Below, piece after piece: positions 53,405 to 62,470 of a stretch of 64,000 nucleotides of DNA. A program made the position numbers and the translations under genes. Source of the DNA: JAENVT01 sp963773085 (GTDB lineage Bacteria; Actinomycetota; Acidimicrobiia; Acidimicrobiales; Ilumatobacteraceae); assembly GCA_963773085.1 (NCBI GenBank), contig CAVYZS010000014.1, positions 310,001-374,000 on the forward strand, read 5' to 3'. Under the pieces are notes generated by a model. The model made no database searches and had not been told where the DNA came from. It was given only the letters and a program-made list of their open reading frames with translations. Every line of letters starts with the position of its first letter. The stretch's first letter is position 1.

Positions 53405-55162
53405 GTGGACCGGAGAGTCTCGCTGGCACGCGTGCCACGCTCGCATCATCGCGTTGAGCTGACATTGTTCGGCATCCGGCGAGACACACTTCGTGACGAC
53501 GTAGTCGCGGGCACGGTGTTGGGGATCGAAAGCGTGCCCGACGGACTTTCCTTCGGAGTGCTCGCCGGTGTGAACCCGCTTGCTGGGCTCTACGGATACA
53601 TGTACGGCACGATCGGTGGGGCACTGTTCACCAGTTCCTCGGTGATGGCGGTGCAAGTCACGGGGGCGATGTCGATCATCGTCGCCGACACGAACCTCGA
53701 CGCGCACGGGGATCCCGCACGCGCTCTGTACACCTTGTCGATCATGGCCGGTCTCCTGATGGTGCTCGCCGGACTGATGCGCGCCGGCTCATTGTTGCGT
53801 TTTGTACCTCGGGCCGTGATGGTCGGGTTCATCGCTGGAGTGGGTGTGAACACCGTCCTGGGTCAGCTCGGCAACTTCACCGGCTATGACGCGGTCGGAG
53901 CCAACCGTGTCGCAAGAACATTCGATCTGGCGATCAACATTCAACGCGTGGATCCAGCCACAGTCACGGTCGGAGCGCTGACATTGGTGCTCATCGTCGG
54001 TCTCCAGCGGACACGACTCGGCGCCCTCGGATTGGTGGTCGCCGTTGCAATCGGGTCGGCCGTGGCGGCCCTGTTCTCGAACCACGGCGAACACGTCGTC
54101 ACCGTTGGAGATCTCACGTCGATGCCGGACGGTCTGCCCTTCATCTCTCGCCCGGCGCTCAATGAGGTGCCTGGTCTGATCGTGCCCGCGCTTGCCTTGG
54201 CCTTCGTCGGGATGGTGCAGGGCGCCGGAGTTGCAACCGCGTTCCCCAACCCCGACGGCACCCCGACGAGCTCGTCGCGTGACTTCATTGGTCAGGGTAC
54301 GGGGAGCATCCTGTCCGGCCTGTTCCGCGGCATGCCTGCGGGCGGCTCGATGTCCGCTACCGCGCTGGCGGTTACCGCTGGAGCGAAAACGCGATTGGCG
54401 CTGTTCGTGGCTGGCGCCGTCATGGCGGTCACCATTGTCGCTGCCGGCGATGCGGTCGCTCATGTCGCGCTGCCGGCCCTCGCGGCTCTGCTCATCGTCA
54501 TTGGGCTCGGGACCGTGCGGCCCGCCGACATCCGTTCCGCGATCAAATCCGGGCGAATCCAGGGAACAGTCGTCATTGCGACGTTCGCAATGACGATTCT
54601 GATCCCTGTCCCCCAAGCTGTACTGGCCGGTGTGGCCCTGGCCGTCGTGCTGTACGTCATCGAGCAGTCCAATCGCCTCGTGATCAAACAGCTGCATCTC
54701 GACGATCACGGCCACATCCGCGAGTCGGATCCGCCGAACGTGATCCCTCCCGAAGAAGTAGTGATCCTTCAACCATACGGAAGCTTGTTCTTCGCCAGCG
54801 CGTCCCCCTTCGCCGGCCAGCTACCAATCGTCAATTCCACGACGAGGCACGCGGTCGTCATCATTCGCACGAGAGGCAACGACACCATTGACCTCAGCAT
54901 CGCCAACGCGCTCGTCCGCTATGCCGACGAGCTGTCCGAACAGACGTCGAGGCTCATCGTCAGCGGCAGCGACGAACTCGCCGCACAGTTATCCAACAAT
55001 GGCATCCTCGACCGACTCGGCGTCGACAACTTCTACGTCGGTAACGAATGGCACGGCAAGACCTTGGCGCGGGCGGCGGCCGATGCCCGAGCTTGGATCG
55101 CTGCCCAACACGACGAACCCGACCGTCCAAAATCTGGTTTCACGCCACCAGAACCGCCGTGA
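53405..55162 (+). CDS. SulP family anion transporter with STAS domain
   Basis: A 585-residue SulP permease. It has the family opening 'DDVVAGTVLGIESVPDGLSFGVLAGVNPLAGLYG', about twelve membrane segments, then a cytoplasmic STAS-like tail ('VVILQPYGSLFFASASPFAGQL'). It would move sulfate, bicarbonate or a dicarboxylate. The upstream GTG at 53405 is used; GTG 53432 is an alternative. A bicarbonate role would fit the sAC-like cyclase at 56646, but this is speculative. It is followed by a convergent CBS protein. Confidence 0.9.
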   Translation: MDRRVSLARVPRSHHRVELTLFGIRRDTLRDDVVAGTVLGIESVPDGLSFGVLAGVNPLAGLYGYMYGTIGGALFTSSSVMAVQVTGAMSIIVADTNLDAHGDPARALYTLSIMAGLLMVLAGLMRAGSLLRFVPRAVMVGFIAGVGVNTVLGQLGNFTGYDAVGANRVARTFDLAINIQRVDPATVTVGALTLVLIVGLQRTRLGALGLVVAVAIGSAVAALFSNHGEHVVTVGDLTSMPDGLPFISRPALNEVPGLIVPALALAFVGMVQGAGVATAFPNPDGTPTSSSRDFIGQGTGSILSGLFRGMPAGGSMSATALAVTAGAKTRLALFVAGAVMAVTIVAAGDAVAHVALPALAALLIVIGLGTVRPADIRSAIKSGRIQGTVVIATFAMTILIPVPQAVLAGVALAVVLYVIEQSNRLVIKQLHLDDHGHIRESDPPNVIPPEEVVILQPYGSLFFASASPFAGQLPIVNSTTRHAVVIIRTRGNDTIDLSIANALVRYADELSEQTSRLIVSGSDELAAQLSNNGILDRLGVDNFYVGNEWHGKTLARAAADARAWIAAQHDEPDRPKSGFTPPEPP

Positions 55163-55209
55163 CAAGTGCGCCTCTCAGCGATCCCATCGTCCGAGCATGC
55201 CCGGACGAC

Positions 55210-55635
55210 TCACCAGTTGTCGTCGTCGAGCGTCGAGTCGTCTGCGGCGTAGACGCCGAGAAGGTCGCGCGCCGACACCACGCCGATCAACTTGCCGTCC
55301 TTCTCGAGAAGGATGTGACGGACGTAGTGGGCCATCATCACCATGGCCACCTCGACCACCGATGCTGAGCTGTCACACCAGATCAGCCTGGTGTGCTCGA
55401 TGTCGGCCGCCAGTGTTGTCGCCGGGTCACGACGACCTGCCAAGGCGCGCACTACATCGCGCTCGGTGACCACCCCGTCGACGGAGTCGCCGTCGCCGAC
55501 GATGAGGGCGCCGACCTCGGCATCCGCGAGTGCGTCAACCACCTCATAGAGCGTCGCCCTCGGGCTGATCCGGATGACGTTCTCGCCCACAAATGATGCG
55601 ACCGGTAGATGTCCAGCTTCCGTAATGTCAGTCAT
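55210..55635 (-). CDS. CBS-domain pair protein
   Basis: A 141-residue protein made of two CBS repeats: 'RISPRATLYEVVDALADAEVGALIVGDGDSVDGVVTERDVVRALAGRR' and 'TRLIWCDSSASVVEVAMVMMAHYVRHILLEKDGKLIGVVSARDLLGVY'. CBS pairs bind adenosyl nucleotides and usually regulate enzymes or transporters; the convergent SulP gene is a candidate partner. The ATG at 55635 has a suitable ribosome site (AAAGGGA). Confidence 0.88.
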   Translation of the reverse strand: MTDITEAGHLPVASFVGENVIRISPRATLYEVVDALADAEVGALIVGDGDSVDGVVTERDVVRALAGRRDPATTLAADIEHTRLIWCDSSASVVEVAMVMMAHYVRHILLEKDGKLIGVVSARDLLGVYAADDSTLDDDNW

Positions 55636-55799
55636 CTCTGATCCCTTTCGTCGATCTACTCGCGACCGTATGGCAGCCACACGGGGCGTGGCAGAGGCGA
55701 AAAGTCCCAACTCCTCCCCCACCGGGACAGCCGCACGGTTGCCGAAGACACATTCGAGATGACCCTCGACGCCGACGCCGTGCACTCAGATGCCCGCGT

Positions 55800-56523
55800 T
55801 CACGCCGAGCGAGCGGCGAGGATCGCCCGGCGCTGCTCCTCCGACAGTGGCTTGATCGCCTCCCGGACCGTGACTCCGGATGCTCGACCCACTCGCGGAG
55901 CAAGCCATTCGTAGACCATCGTCGGACGCTTCCGCGCTGTATCACGCAGCACCCAGCCGATCGCCTTGCGAATGAAGAACTCCTTCTCGTCGAGCATCGC
56001 GTCGGCGTACCTGCAGAAGCGTATGAAGTCGCCGCCGCCCCGACGCAGCGGCAACAGCAGGGCAAGCAAGGCCGACCGCCGGACCCAGAAGTCCTCGTCG
56101 AGCGCCCAGCGATCGAGGACCGCGGCCGCCTCGGGATCGCGCTCGACGAGCGGGCCGACGACCGACGCGGCGAGCCCGTCCACGATCGCCCAGGTCCGCG
56201 CTTCGCGCAGCAGTCGCTCCAGCAGCATCATGTCCTTCGCCAGGAGCCTGTCCGAGTACGAATCCAGCAGTTCGACAGCCACCATGCGATGCTCGTGAAC
56301 AGGCGTTTCCCACAATGTCAGTACGAGCGTCAGGAGCTCGTCGCGGTCGAGATCTCGATATCGCTGCCGCACGCTCTTGGCGACAGCACGTATGTCGGGC
56401 ACGGACGTGCCGTAATGATCCAGGCTGCTCTTCAGGTACTTCTTCTCGTGTTCTGCCGCGTCGAGGCGCAGCTCGCGAGCGCAGCGCTACTGCGATTTCG
56501 GCGCCAAGTGAGCGGTGATCCAT
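55800..56523 (-). CDS. DNA alkylation repair protein (AlkD-like HEAT-fold; frame broken once)
   Basis: A roughly 240-residue AlkD/COG4912 family member, acting on 3-methyladenine and 7-methylguanine. The conserved region 'YLKSSLDHYGTSVPDIRAVAKSVRQRYR' is followed by HEAT repeats: 'WETPVHEHRMVAVELLDSYSDRLL' and 'FFIRKAIGWVLRDTARKRPTMVYEWLAPRV'. The N-terminal 14 codons (MDHRSLGAEIAVAL) are in another frame. Dropping the C near 56476 (G after TC on the coding strand) joins them to RSELRLDAAEHEKKYLKS. Without the repair, no start codon exists before the family core except GTG 56402. Confidence 0.78.
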
Positions 56524-56645
56524 CCAGCACACGATCTCACACGATCTGGCACACAAGAGTCGGCTTCACCAGCAGTTCATCGGAGTATCTGCTGCCCACC
56601 CGGGGTGTCCGGAAACACTCGACGGCGACGGTACGGTTCCTCGCC

Positions 56646-59600
56646 TCATCGAGTAGCGGTGCCAAGACGGAACCACGGATACGCCACGACACCAAGCCGC
56701 TGTTCGAGTGCCGACAGCTCTGCCGCCTCGCTCGGTGGCAGCGACCTGCCGCGGTCCCATTCGACCAGCCGCACGGCCTGAAGGCACAGACAGACCTCGG
56801 CGGCGCTTTCCCGCCGGCGCGCCAGGTCGAGTGCTTCACGCGCCGTCTGCATCGCCGTACCAGAACCGATTGCGCGTTGGGCCATCGCCAGCAATCGGCG
56901 CAACGTGACTGGAAGGAGGTGCGCCTCACCGAAGCGGCCAGCAGTGGCCAACTCGGCGTTCGCCAGGGCGGCTGCCTGTCGCGGCTGGCCACACAGCAGC
57001 AGCATTTCGAGCTCGGCGGCGGTTCGGAACGCCGCCAGCTCGTCCTCGCCGAGCTCGATCAAGCGGGCGATGCCGTCGCGCAAGGTGGCGATGGCGGACC
57101 CATCGGCCACGCCGCGCCTCAACTCGACGCGAACGACGTGCGTGACAGCGGCGAGCTCGGCGGCGGCTACACCCGCCGAAGCAAGCTCCCGCGCCGATTC
57201 GCGGGCGTCGACGCTCGCCGCATCGGCGTCGCCCAACTCGAGCAGGATGGTGCTTCGATTGAGCCGGGTGAGAGCGACGCTCCACATGCTTCCGGCGCGC
57301 ACGAAGGCACGCTCTGCCACGGCGTAATGGTCGAGCGCGCCCGCCCATTCGCCGCGGTTGTCGAGCAGGAGACCGACGTTGCAGGCGATCGCGCCGATGA
57401 GCATCGGGTCGTCCACGCTCCGGGCGAGATGAAGGGCCCGTGCGGCAATCGCTTCCGCGTCGGGCGCCGCAGTAGCGATGGCGACGTCGACCTCCAGCGC
57501 TGCTGTTCGAGCTGCATCGATCGGCTCGGCGGCGCCGAGCAGACCGCCGACTCGGCGAAGCGCATCGGACGCTCCTCGGGGATCACCGGTGTCGAGCGAC
57601 ACCCGGGCACGCTCCAACCACACCCGCAGACGGGCGCGATCCGAGGCCTCGCCGGCGGGAACACGATCCAGGGCCGCCAGCGCCTGTCCCAGCAGCGTTG
57701 CGGCGGCGCGTGCGCGCCCGGCTCGCGACGCGGCCCTGGCCCGCCGGACGACGAGGTCGGCACGCACTACCGGATCGGAGGTTTGGCGAGTGGCGAGACG
57801 GAGCGCCCCATCGACTTCAGCTTCCGAGCCGGCCGCGGCCGCGGCCGCCGCCCAGCCGGACGCAACTGCTGCGAGGTTCACGACGTGGTTCCGCTGCGCC
57901 ACCGGCCACACCCGGCTCCACATCTGCGCCGCTGCATGTGGCGCGCCGGCGTTGAGGGCTGCGTTGGCAGCACGCTCACCCCAGCGCAGCGTCAGCTCAG
58001 GTTGGTGCGCGTCGGCGAAGCCGTGAGCGATGCGCAGCAGCGTCGCAACGTCGAATGGCTCGATCCCGACCGCGACCAGGTGACGTGCGAGCCGCAGCGA
58101 CAAGGTGCGCAGTTGGCTGACGGGCATCGACTCGATCAGCGCGGCGCGGACCAACTCGTCGGTGAAGCGGCTACGGCCGGGACTCGCCGCTTCAACAAGT
58201 GGGACGAGTGCAGCGAGCGCCTGGCCGACGGCCTCCTCGGGCATCTCGGCGACCGCCGCACAGACGCGATGGTCGATGGTCGCGCCGCACACGGCGGCGG
58301 CGCGAGCGAGCGGGCGAAGGTACGGCTCGATCCGATCGAGGTCGACGGCGGCGATGGCGGCGAGGTCAGCCGGAAGACGCCGACCCTCCGCGTCCGCTGC
58401 AAGCCGGACAGCGACACCCGGGTTACCGCGAGCGGACTCGACGATCCGTTCGAGTTCGGCGGTAGACAGTGGCCGCCGCGCTGCCGCGGCTGCGATGTCG
58501 CGAATCGCCTCGTCAGGCAGCGGCTCCAGGAGGATCACCACGCGAGGGACGGAGTCGGGGAGCGTCAGTTCCGTCTGCGCTCGCGCCGCAAGGAGGAGGG
58601 TGACGTCGTCAGCGACGAGACGCTCCATCACCCGACGCGATCCGACGTCCAGGTGGTCGGCGCTGTCGATGGCGATGACGACGTCTGTCAGCCGGGGCCG
58701 CACTGCAGTGGCGACTTGCGCGACCCGAACACCGAGAGCGAACTCCGCTGCCACGTCCTCGACCTCCGGAATCCCAACATCCAGCAAGGCCGCCAGCCGA
58801 GTCGAAACCGCGAACGGCACACCCAGATCGTCGACGCCACTCGGGATGCGCACCACCGGCCGCGTGATTCGCGCCAGTACTTCCTCGACCAAGCTGGTGA
58901 CCCCACTGCCGGTCGGGCCAATCACCTCGACCACACGGTCGGTCGAGAGGGCCGTGAGGATGCGGTCCTGCTCGGCGCGTCGCCCGATGACCGACACCAC
59001 ACGCTGAGTCTGGGGATGTCCCTCGCCGCCCAGGGCCTCGGCAACCACCACCCGGGCGCGGCGGCCGCGCAGCTCCATCGGTGGCCGCCAACGCAACGCC
59101 GGACGACGGTGCAACCGATCGACGAAATCGCCGGACACGATCACTTCGCCGGGCGAACTCGACTGCATCAGGCGAGCGGCAACATTCGTGGCGTCGCCGA
59201 GGGCCGCGACCATCTGGCGCTGCGGATGGCCGATCACCGCACTGAACACCAACCCTGCATGCACCCCGGCCCGGATGTCGATGCCGACGGAGGCCGATCG
59301 GTGGACGAGCTCCCGCACTGCGGCGAGCAAGCGTTCCGCGTCGTCACCTGCGCTCTCCACTCCCCCGGAGGTCAGCAGCAAGGTCACGCCGTCCGGGGCA
59401 ACGTCGGTGCAGAGCGGCATCACCCCGAGCCGGTCGGTGACGCGAGCAAGCCCATCCATCACGGTGACCACGACCTCGGCGGGCCGGGTGGTGGAGTCGA
59501 GGCCGCGGACACCGACGAAGGCGACCGCTGCGCTGCGGTGTGCCGGGTCCATGCCGCCGGCGGCCAAGCGCGCGAGCCGCGGCGGCATCCAGATCGCGGC

Positions 59601-60233
59601 CTCGACGGGGCCCGTGCCTGGCCTCGGTGCTGGCGGTGGCTGACCGGTTGACCTGCGCCGCAGCACTCCCGCCCGTGTAAGGACCTGGCCGGGTCGCGCT
59701 GCGTGCTCCAGTGTGAGTGTCTCGGTGACGACGGGCCCGAACACGACCTCCTCTGTCCACTGCCCGACCCATCGAACGACGTTCAGCTCGCCCGAGGCGA
59801 GACCGATCGATTGGCGCAGTCGGACGCGACCGCCGGGAACCTCCACCGCCGGCCGTGCCGCCACGACCGACAGCAGGCCGGACGCGCATACGCGGGCGCG
59901 TTCGTGGTGACCCTCACCAGTGAAGGCGATGAACAGCGCGTCGCCACCGAACCTGAGCACGTCTCCGCCGTTGGCGTGAATGACGTCGATCAGCCCCGTG
60001 AAGGTGGCGTCGATCGTGCTCAACAGCAGTTCCGTCCCCGCCCGTCCCCGCACCAGCAGCCGCTCGGCGAGCCGCGTGTAGCCGGAAATGTCGGCAAAGA
60101 TCGTCGCCGCCTGGATCCTGCCGACCGCCGACGCATCGGCGGCCAGGAGCGGCCTAGGGACGAACGGCTCGAGCGGCGCAACGCTCAGCGCCAGCGCACG
60201 CCTCCCGGCCCCGGCAGGACTTGGATCGGACAA
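56646..60233 (-). CDS. sAC-like tandem class III cyclase with AAA domain and TPR region
   Basis: A 1,195-residue protein from TTG 60233 (GGAG ribosome site just upstream). Two cyclase homology domains: C1 (residues about 41-190) has both metal-binding Asp (D48 in FADISGYTRL; D98 in RFGGDALFIAF) but lacks the Asn-Arg transition-state pair; C2 (about 235-400) has N350 and R354 in DATNVAARL but no metal Asp. A P-loop domain follows: VIGPTGSGVTSL, where the usual Walker lysine is Val445, then VVIAIDSADHLD. TPR-like repeats occupy roughly residues 600-1195. This is the architecture of soluble adenylyl cyclase (C1-C2-NTPase-TPR). cAMP synthesis and ion control are inference. Its start overlaps the preceding secreted-protein gene by 49 bases. 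Confidence 0.85.
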   Translation of the reverse strand: MSDPSPAGAGRRALALSVAPLEPFVPRPLLAADASAVGRIQAATIFADISGYTRLAERLLVRGRAGTELLLSTIDATFTGLIDVIHANGGDVLRFGGDALFIAFTGEGHHERARVCASGLLSVVAARPAVEVPGGRVRLRQSIGLASGELNVVRWVGQWTEEVVFGPVVTETLTLEHAARPGQVLTRAGVLRRRSTGQPPPAPRPGTGPVEAAIWMPPRLARLAAGGMDPAHRSAAVAFVGVRGLDSTTRPAEVVVTVMDGLARVTDRLGVMPLCTDVAPDGVTLLLTSGGVESAGDDAERLLAAVRELVHRSASVGIDIRAGVHAGLVFSAVIGHPQRQMVAALGDATNVAARLMQSSSPGEVIVSGDFVDRLHRRPALRWRPPMELRGRRARVVVAEALGGEGHPQTQRVVSVIGRRAEQDRILTALSTDRVVEVIGPTGSGVTSLVEEVLARITRPVVRIPSGVDDLGVPFAVSTRLAALLDVGIPEVEDVAAEFALGVRVAQVATAVRPRLTDVVIAIDSADHLDVGSRRVMERLVADDVTLLLAARAQTELTLPDSVPRVVILLEPLPDEAIRDIAAAAARRPLSTAELERIVESARGNPGVAVRLAADAEGRRLPADLAAIAAVDLDRIEPYLRPLARAAAVCGATIDHRVCAAVAEMPEEAVGQALAALVPLVEAASPGRSRFTDELVRAALIESMPVSQLRTLSLRLARHLVAVGIEPFDVATLLRIAHGFADAHQPELTLRWGERAANAALNAGAPHAAAQMWSRVWPVAQRNHVVNLAAVASGWAAAAAAAGSEAEVDGALRLATRQTSDPVVRADLVVRRARAASRAGRARAAATLLGQALAALDRVPAGEASDRARLRVWLERARVSLDTGDPRGASDALRRVGGLLGAAEPIDAARTAALEVDVAIATAAPDAEAIAARALHLARSVDDPMLIGAIACNVGLLLDNRGEWAGALDHYAVAERAFVRAGSMWSVALTRLNRSTILLELGDADAASVDARESARELASAGVAAAELAAVTHVVRVELRRGVADGSAIATLRDGIARLIELGEDELAAFRTAAELEMLLLCGQPRQAAALANAELATAGRFGEAHLLPVTLRRLLAMAQRAIGSGTAMQTAREALDLARRRESAAEVCLCLQAVRLVEWDRGRSLPPSEAAELSALEQRLGVVAYPWFRLGTATR

Positions 60234-61303
60234 TCGGGCTCCAGCGTGCAGGTGATCCGTTGCGTCTGCTGGGTGAGGGGATCTGTGTCGGTGACCACCA
60301 GGCGGGGAAGACCGTTGGCGAGAACCCACATCGGGTCCTCTGCAACCACGACGCGGTGACCAAATGCGCAACGTCCGTACACGTCGGCGAGCACCATGGT
60401 GGCCGCGAGGCCGTGGATCGCCACCCCGTTGGTGGGGTTGACCCACAGCCGTTGCGGGTCGGCGACCCTGCGAACGTTGACGAACGTGCGCGTGTAGGGG
60501 GCGATGCCTGAGCCGAAGTAGTCGACGCGCACCACGGACCGCGGCCGCAGCGGCGAAAAGCCATCCCGCGGCACCTCGTCGGGAAGTCCCGAACTGGCCA
60601 TGACCACCGAGTCGTCGAATCCCCACAGAACCAGAGGCTCGAGTGGCCGTCCCCCACTGCTGCATGCGCTGCGCACACCAGTGATACCGAAGACGACCGA
60701 GGACGCGACAAGCCGTCCGTCGGCGGAACGTGACGGCCCCGGGCCGGCCGTGATGTCGGGAACCCCACGGTCGGTCAGAGCGAGGGCTGCCCACCGTGGC
60801 GCGTTGCCGCGACAACGGGGTGCATCGTCGGTGACGACGGTGACGGGGGCCACACCGGCGGTGGCATCAGCTGGGATCAGGAGCGTCCACTGCAGTTCGT
60901 GGCCGCGAGGCACCGTGATCGAGAACATGAAGTGGTGCATCCCGGGTGTGAAGAACTCCGCCTGGTCACGGCCAGGTCCGTGGTCGACGACCGCGCCGTC
61001 GGCCGTCTCCACGATTCCGTTGGTGGGATCGCCCGAGGCGAGGCCCCACTGTGCCGGCAAGAGCTGCGCCGGCAGGATCGGATCGACGTCGGCGCCGAAC
61101 CAGAAGGTGTCTCCGCCGTGCGCATGTTCCACGCAGTCGACCAGAGGCACGATGCCGGCAACCCGGCCGGTCGACGCCAGCACCCGCGATGTTCCCGCGA
61201 CTGCGACCGACGCGGCGAGGAGGATGGCGGTGAGGGCGGATCGTGAGACGTGTCGCCGCCATGACAGACCCCTTCGGGGCGCCTCATGCACGATCGCTCC
61301 CAT
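60185..61303 (-). CDS. Secreted protein of unknown function
   Basis: A 372-residue protein with an N-terminal signal (RSALTAILLAASVAVAGTSRVLA) and mature region without transmembrane segments. Six scattered cysteines suggest disulfides. Segments such as 'HGGDTFWFGADVDPILPAQLLPAQWGLASGD' and 'GMHHFMFSITVPRGHELQWTLLIPADATAGVAPVTV' look like beta-sandwich strands. No family recognised. Translation may be coupled to the cyclase gene, whose start lies inside its last 49 bases. The start at ATG 61303 is chosen because the signal follows shortly; longer in-frame starts would bury it. Confidence 0.6.
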   Translation of the reverse strand: MGAIVHEAPRRGLSWRRHVSRSALTAILLAASVAVAGTSRVLASTGRVAGIVPLVDCVEHAHGGDTFWFGADVDPILPAQLLPAQWGLASGDPTNGIVETADGAVVDHGPGRDQAEFFTPGMHHFMFSITVPRGHELQWTLLIPADATAGVAPVTVVTDDAPRCRGNAPRWAALALTDRGVPDITAGPGPSRSADGRLVASSVVFGITGVRSACSSGGRPLEPLVLWGFDDSVVMASSGLPDEVPRDGFSPLRPRSVVRVDYFGSGIAPYTRTFVNVRRVADPQRLWVNPTNGVAIHGLAATMVLADVYGRCAFGHRVVVAEDPMWVLANGLPRLVVTDTDPLTQQTQRITCTLEPDCPIQVLPGPGGVRWR

Positions 61304-61879
61304 GGCGACACAGTACACCCCTCCACCAATCGAGTTCCTGGGGCGATCGGCACCCTCGGGTGTCGGCTCGAAGCGGCTTGACGATCCAAGGCGGCGCAGC
61401 GTTGGGATACGGCCCGACCGCGCTGGTGGTCTGCGACCACGCCCTGTTGGGAGTGGGTGCGGCGAATCAGTCCTCAGGGTCAGCTCCGTCGGCGACATCC
61501 GTTCGCACCTGGGCTTGCATGGTGCGGCCATCGGCGGCCCTCGAACGTCGCTGTGACCGTGGGTCTCCTAATCGTTCCTCTCACTCGATGAACGCCGGCA
61601 CTGTCGTGCAACCCGACACCTTCGTTCAATTGACGAGCGGTAGCGCCGAACGCACCGGATCGGTGGTCCGTTCGCGGTCGCCTGTCGCTCGGGCGCGACT
61701 TCGGAACTGAGCCTGCATTTTCCGCGCCCGACCAGCGTCAACGGGCGCGATTCCTGTACTGGCAGTTCCGATTGACTCGTTACATCTCGTTGCATTTCTC
61801 GGCACGCCCTACACTCACTCCGCGGCCGGACGTCTCCAGGCCAGCATCGTGCGTGCCGATAGGTGTTGCATGTCCGACA
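61304..61879. other. Gene-free 576-bp interval containing repeat copy 3
   Basis: No frame here shows convincing coding character: the forward open frame 61243-61710 is arginine/serine-rich and antisense to the secreted-protein start. The interval contains the dispersed palindromic repeat at 61691-61775. It is bounded by the end of the amino-sugar operon and the start of the secreted-protein gene, so a minus-strand promoter for the latter is expected. Confidence 0.5.
61691..61775. repeat. Dispersed palindromic repeat, copy 3
   Basis: GGGCGCGA (61691-61698), a 24-base spacer, CGCGCCCGACCAGC, then a second GGGCGCGA (61743-61750) followed by TTCCTGTACTGGCAGT. The block order and the 24-base spacer match copy 1 at 20387-20446 exactly, while the spacer sequences differ. 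It lacks the 14-bp outer repeats of copy 1. Confidence 0.55.
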
Positions 61880-62470
61880 TCACGGCGGTGATCCCTCGGC
61901 ACCGACGATCTCGCCGTTGGCGGCGAGCAAATAGGCCTTGCCGCATGCGCACACCATCTCGTGAGTCAGACGTAGACCGCATTCACACACCCACCCCTTT
62001 TGAGTCGCCGGGTTCCCGGCCATGAGGGCGTGCGGAGGGACATCCCTGGTCACCACGGCGCCGGCAGCGACGAACGCGAACTCACCGATCATGACGCCAC
62101 AGACGATGGTTGCATTCGCTCCGATGGTCGCTCCGCGGCGCACGGTGGTAGAAAGGAGCTGATCCTTGCCCTTCTTGATGAAGGCACGCGGCGCGTAGTC
62201 GTTCGTGAAGACCATCGCCGGTCCGAGGAACACGTCGTCCTCGACCGTCACCCCATCCCAGACGAGCACGCCGTTCTTGACCGTCACGTTGTTGCCGAGT
62301 TGCGCGCCGATCTCGACGAACGCATGATCACCGATGTTGCAGTCGGACCCGATGCGAGCTCCGGCGAGCACGTGGGCGAAGGCCCACACCCTGGTGCGCG
62401 GCCCGACCTCCGTGCTCTCGCACAGCCCCATTGGATGGACGAAGAAGTCGGACGGCGCGGTGTCGGTCAT
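61880..62470 (-). CDS. Hexapeptide-repeat sugar N-acetyltransferase with C-terminal Cys pairs (WbpD-like)
   Basis: A 196-residue left-handed beta-helix acyltransferase: hexapeptide repeats from 'TRVWAFAHVLAGARIGSDCNIGDHAFVEIGA' to 'GEFAFVAAGAVVTRDVPPHAL', with the family-typical 'VFTNDYAPRA' insert. It is typical of enzymes that acetylate UDP-3-amino-sugars. The tail carries two Cys-x-Cys motifs (WVCECGLRL and MVCACGKAYL), a zinc-ribbon-like end. It overlaps the aminotransferase gene by four bases. Role: acetyl transfer to the amino group installed by the DegT enzyme. Confidence 0.85.
   Translation of the reverse strand: MTDTAPSDFFVHPMGLCESTEVGPRTRVWAFAHVLAGARIGSDCNIGDHAFVEIGAQLGNNVTVKNGVLVWDGVTVEDDVFLGPAMVFTNDYAPRAFIKKGKDQLLSTTVRRGATIGANATIVCGVMIGEFAFVAAGAVVTRDVPPHALMAGNPATQKGWVCECGLRLTHEMVCACGKAYLLAANGEIVGAEGSPP

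Noticed and set aside
53347..53457. 36-codon frame starting MPELTTMDEEVFPRC before the SulP gene
   Set aside because: Too short and without any similarity; the SulP start overlaps it, so it is more likely leader sequence.
56289..59651. 1,120-codon open frame on the plus strand
   Set aside because: Antisense to the cyclase-NTPase-TPR gene; composition is arginine/glycine-rich and no domain is recognisable.
61243..61710. 155-codon open frame on the plus strand in the interval before the amino-sugar operon
   Set aside because: Arg/Ser-rich with no strand or helix pattern, overlaps the signal-peptide region of the opposite gene, and has no ribosome site.
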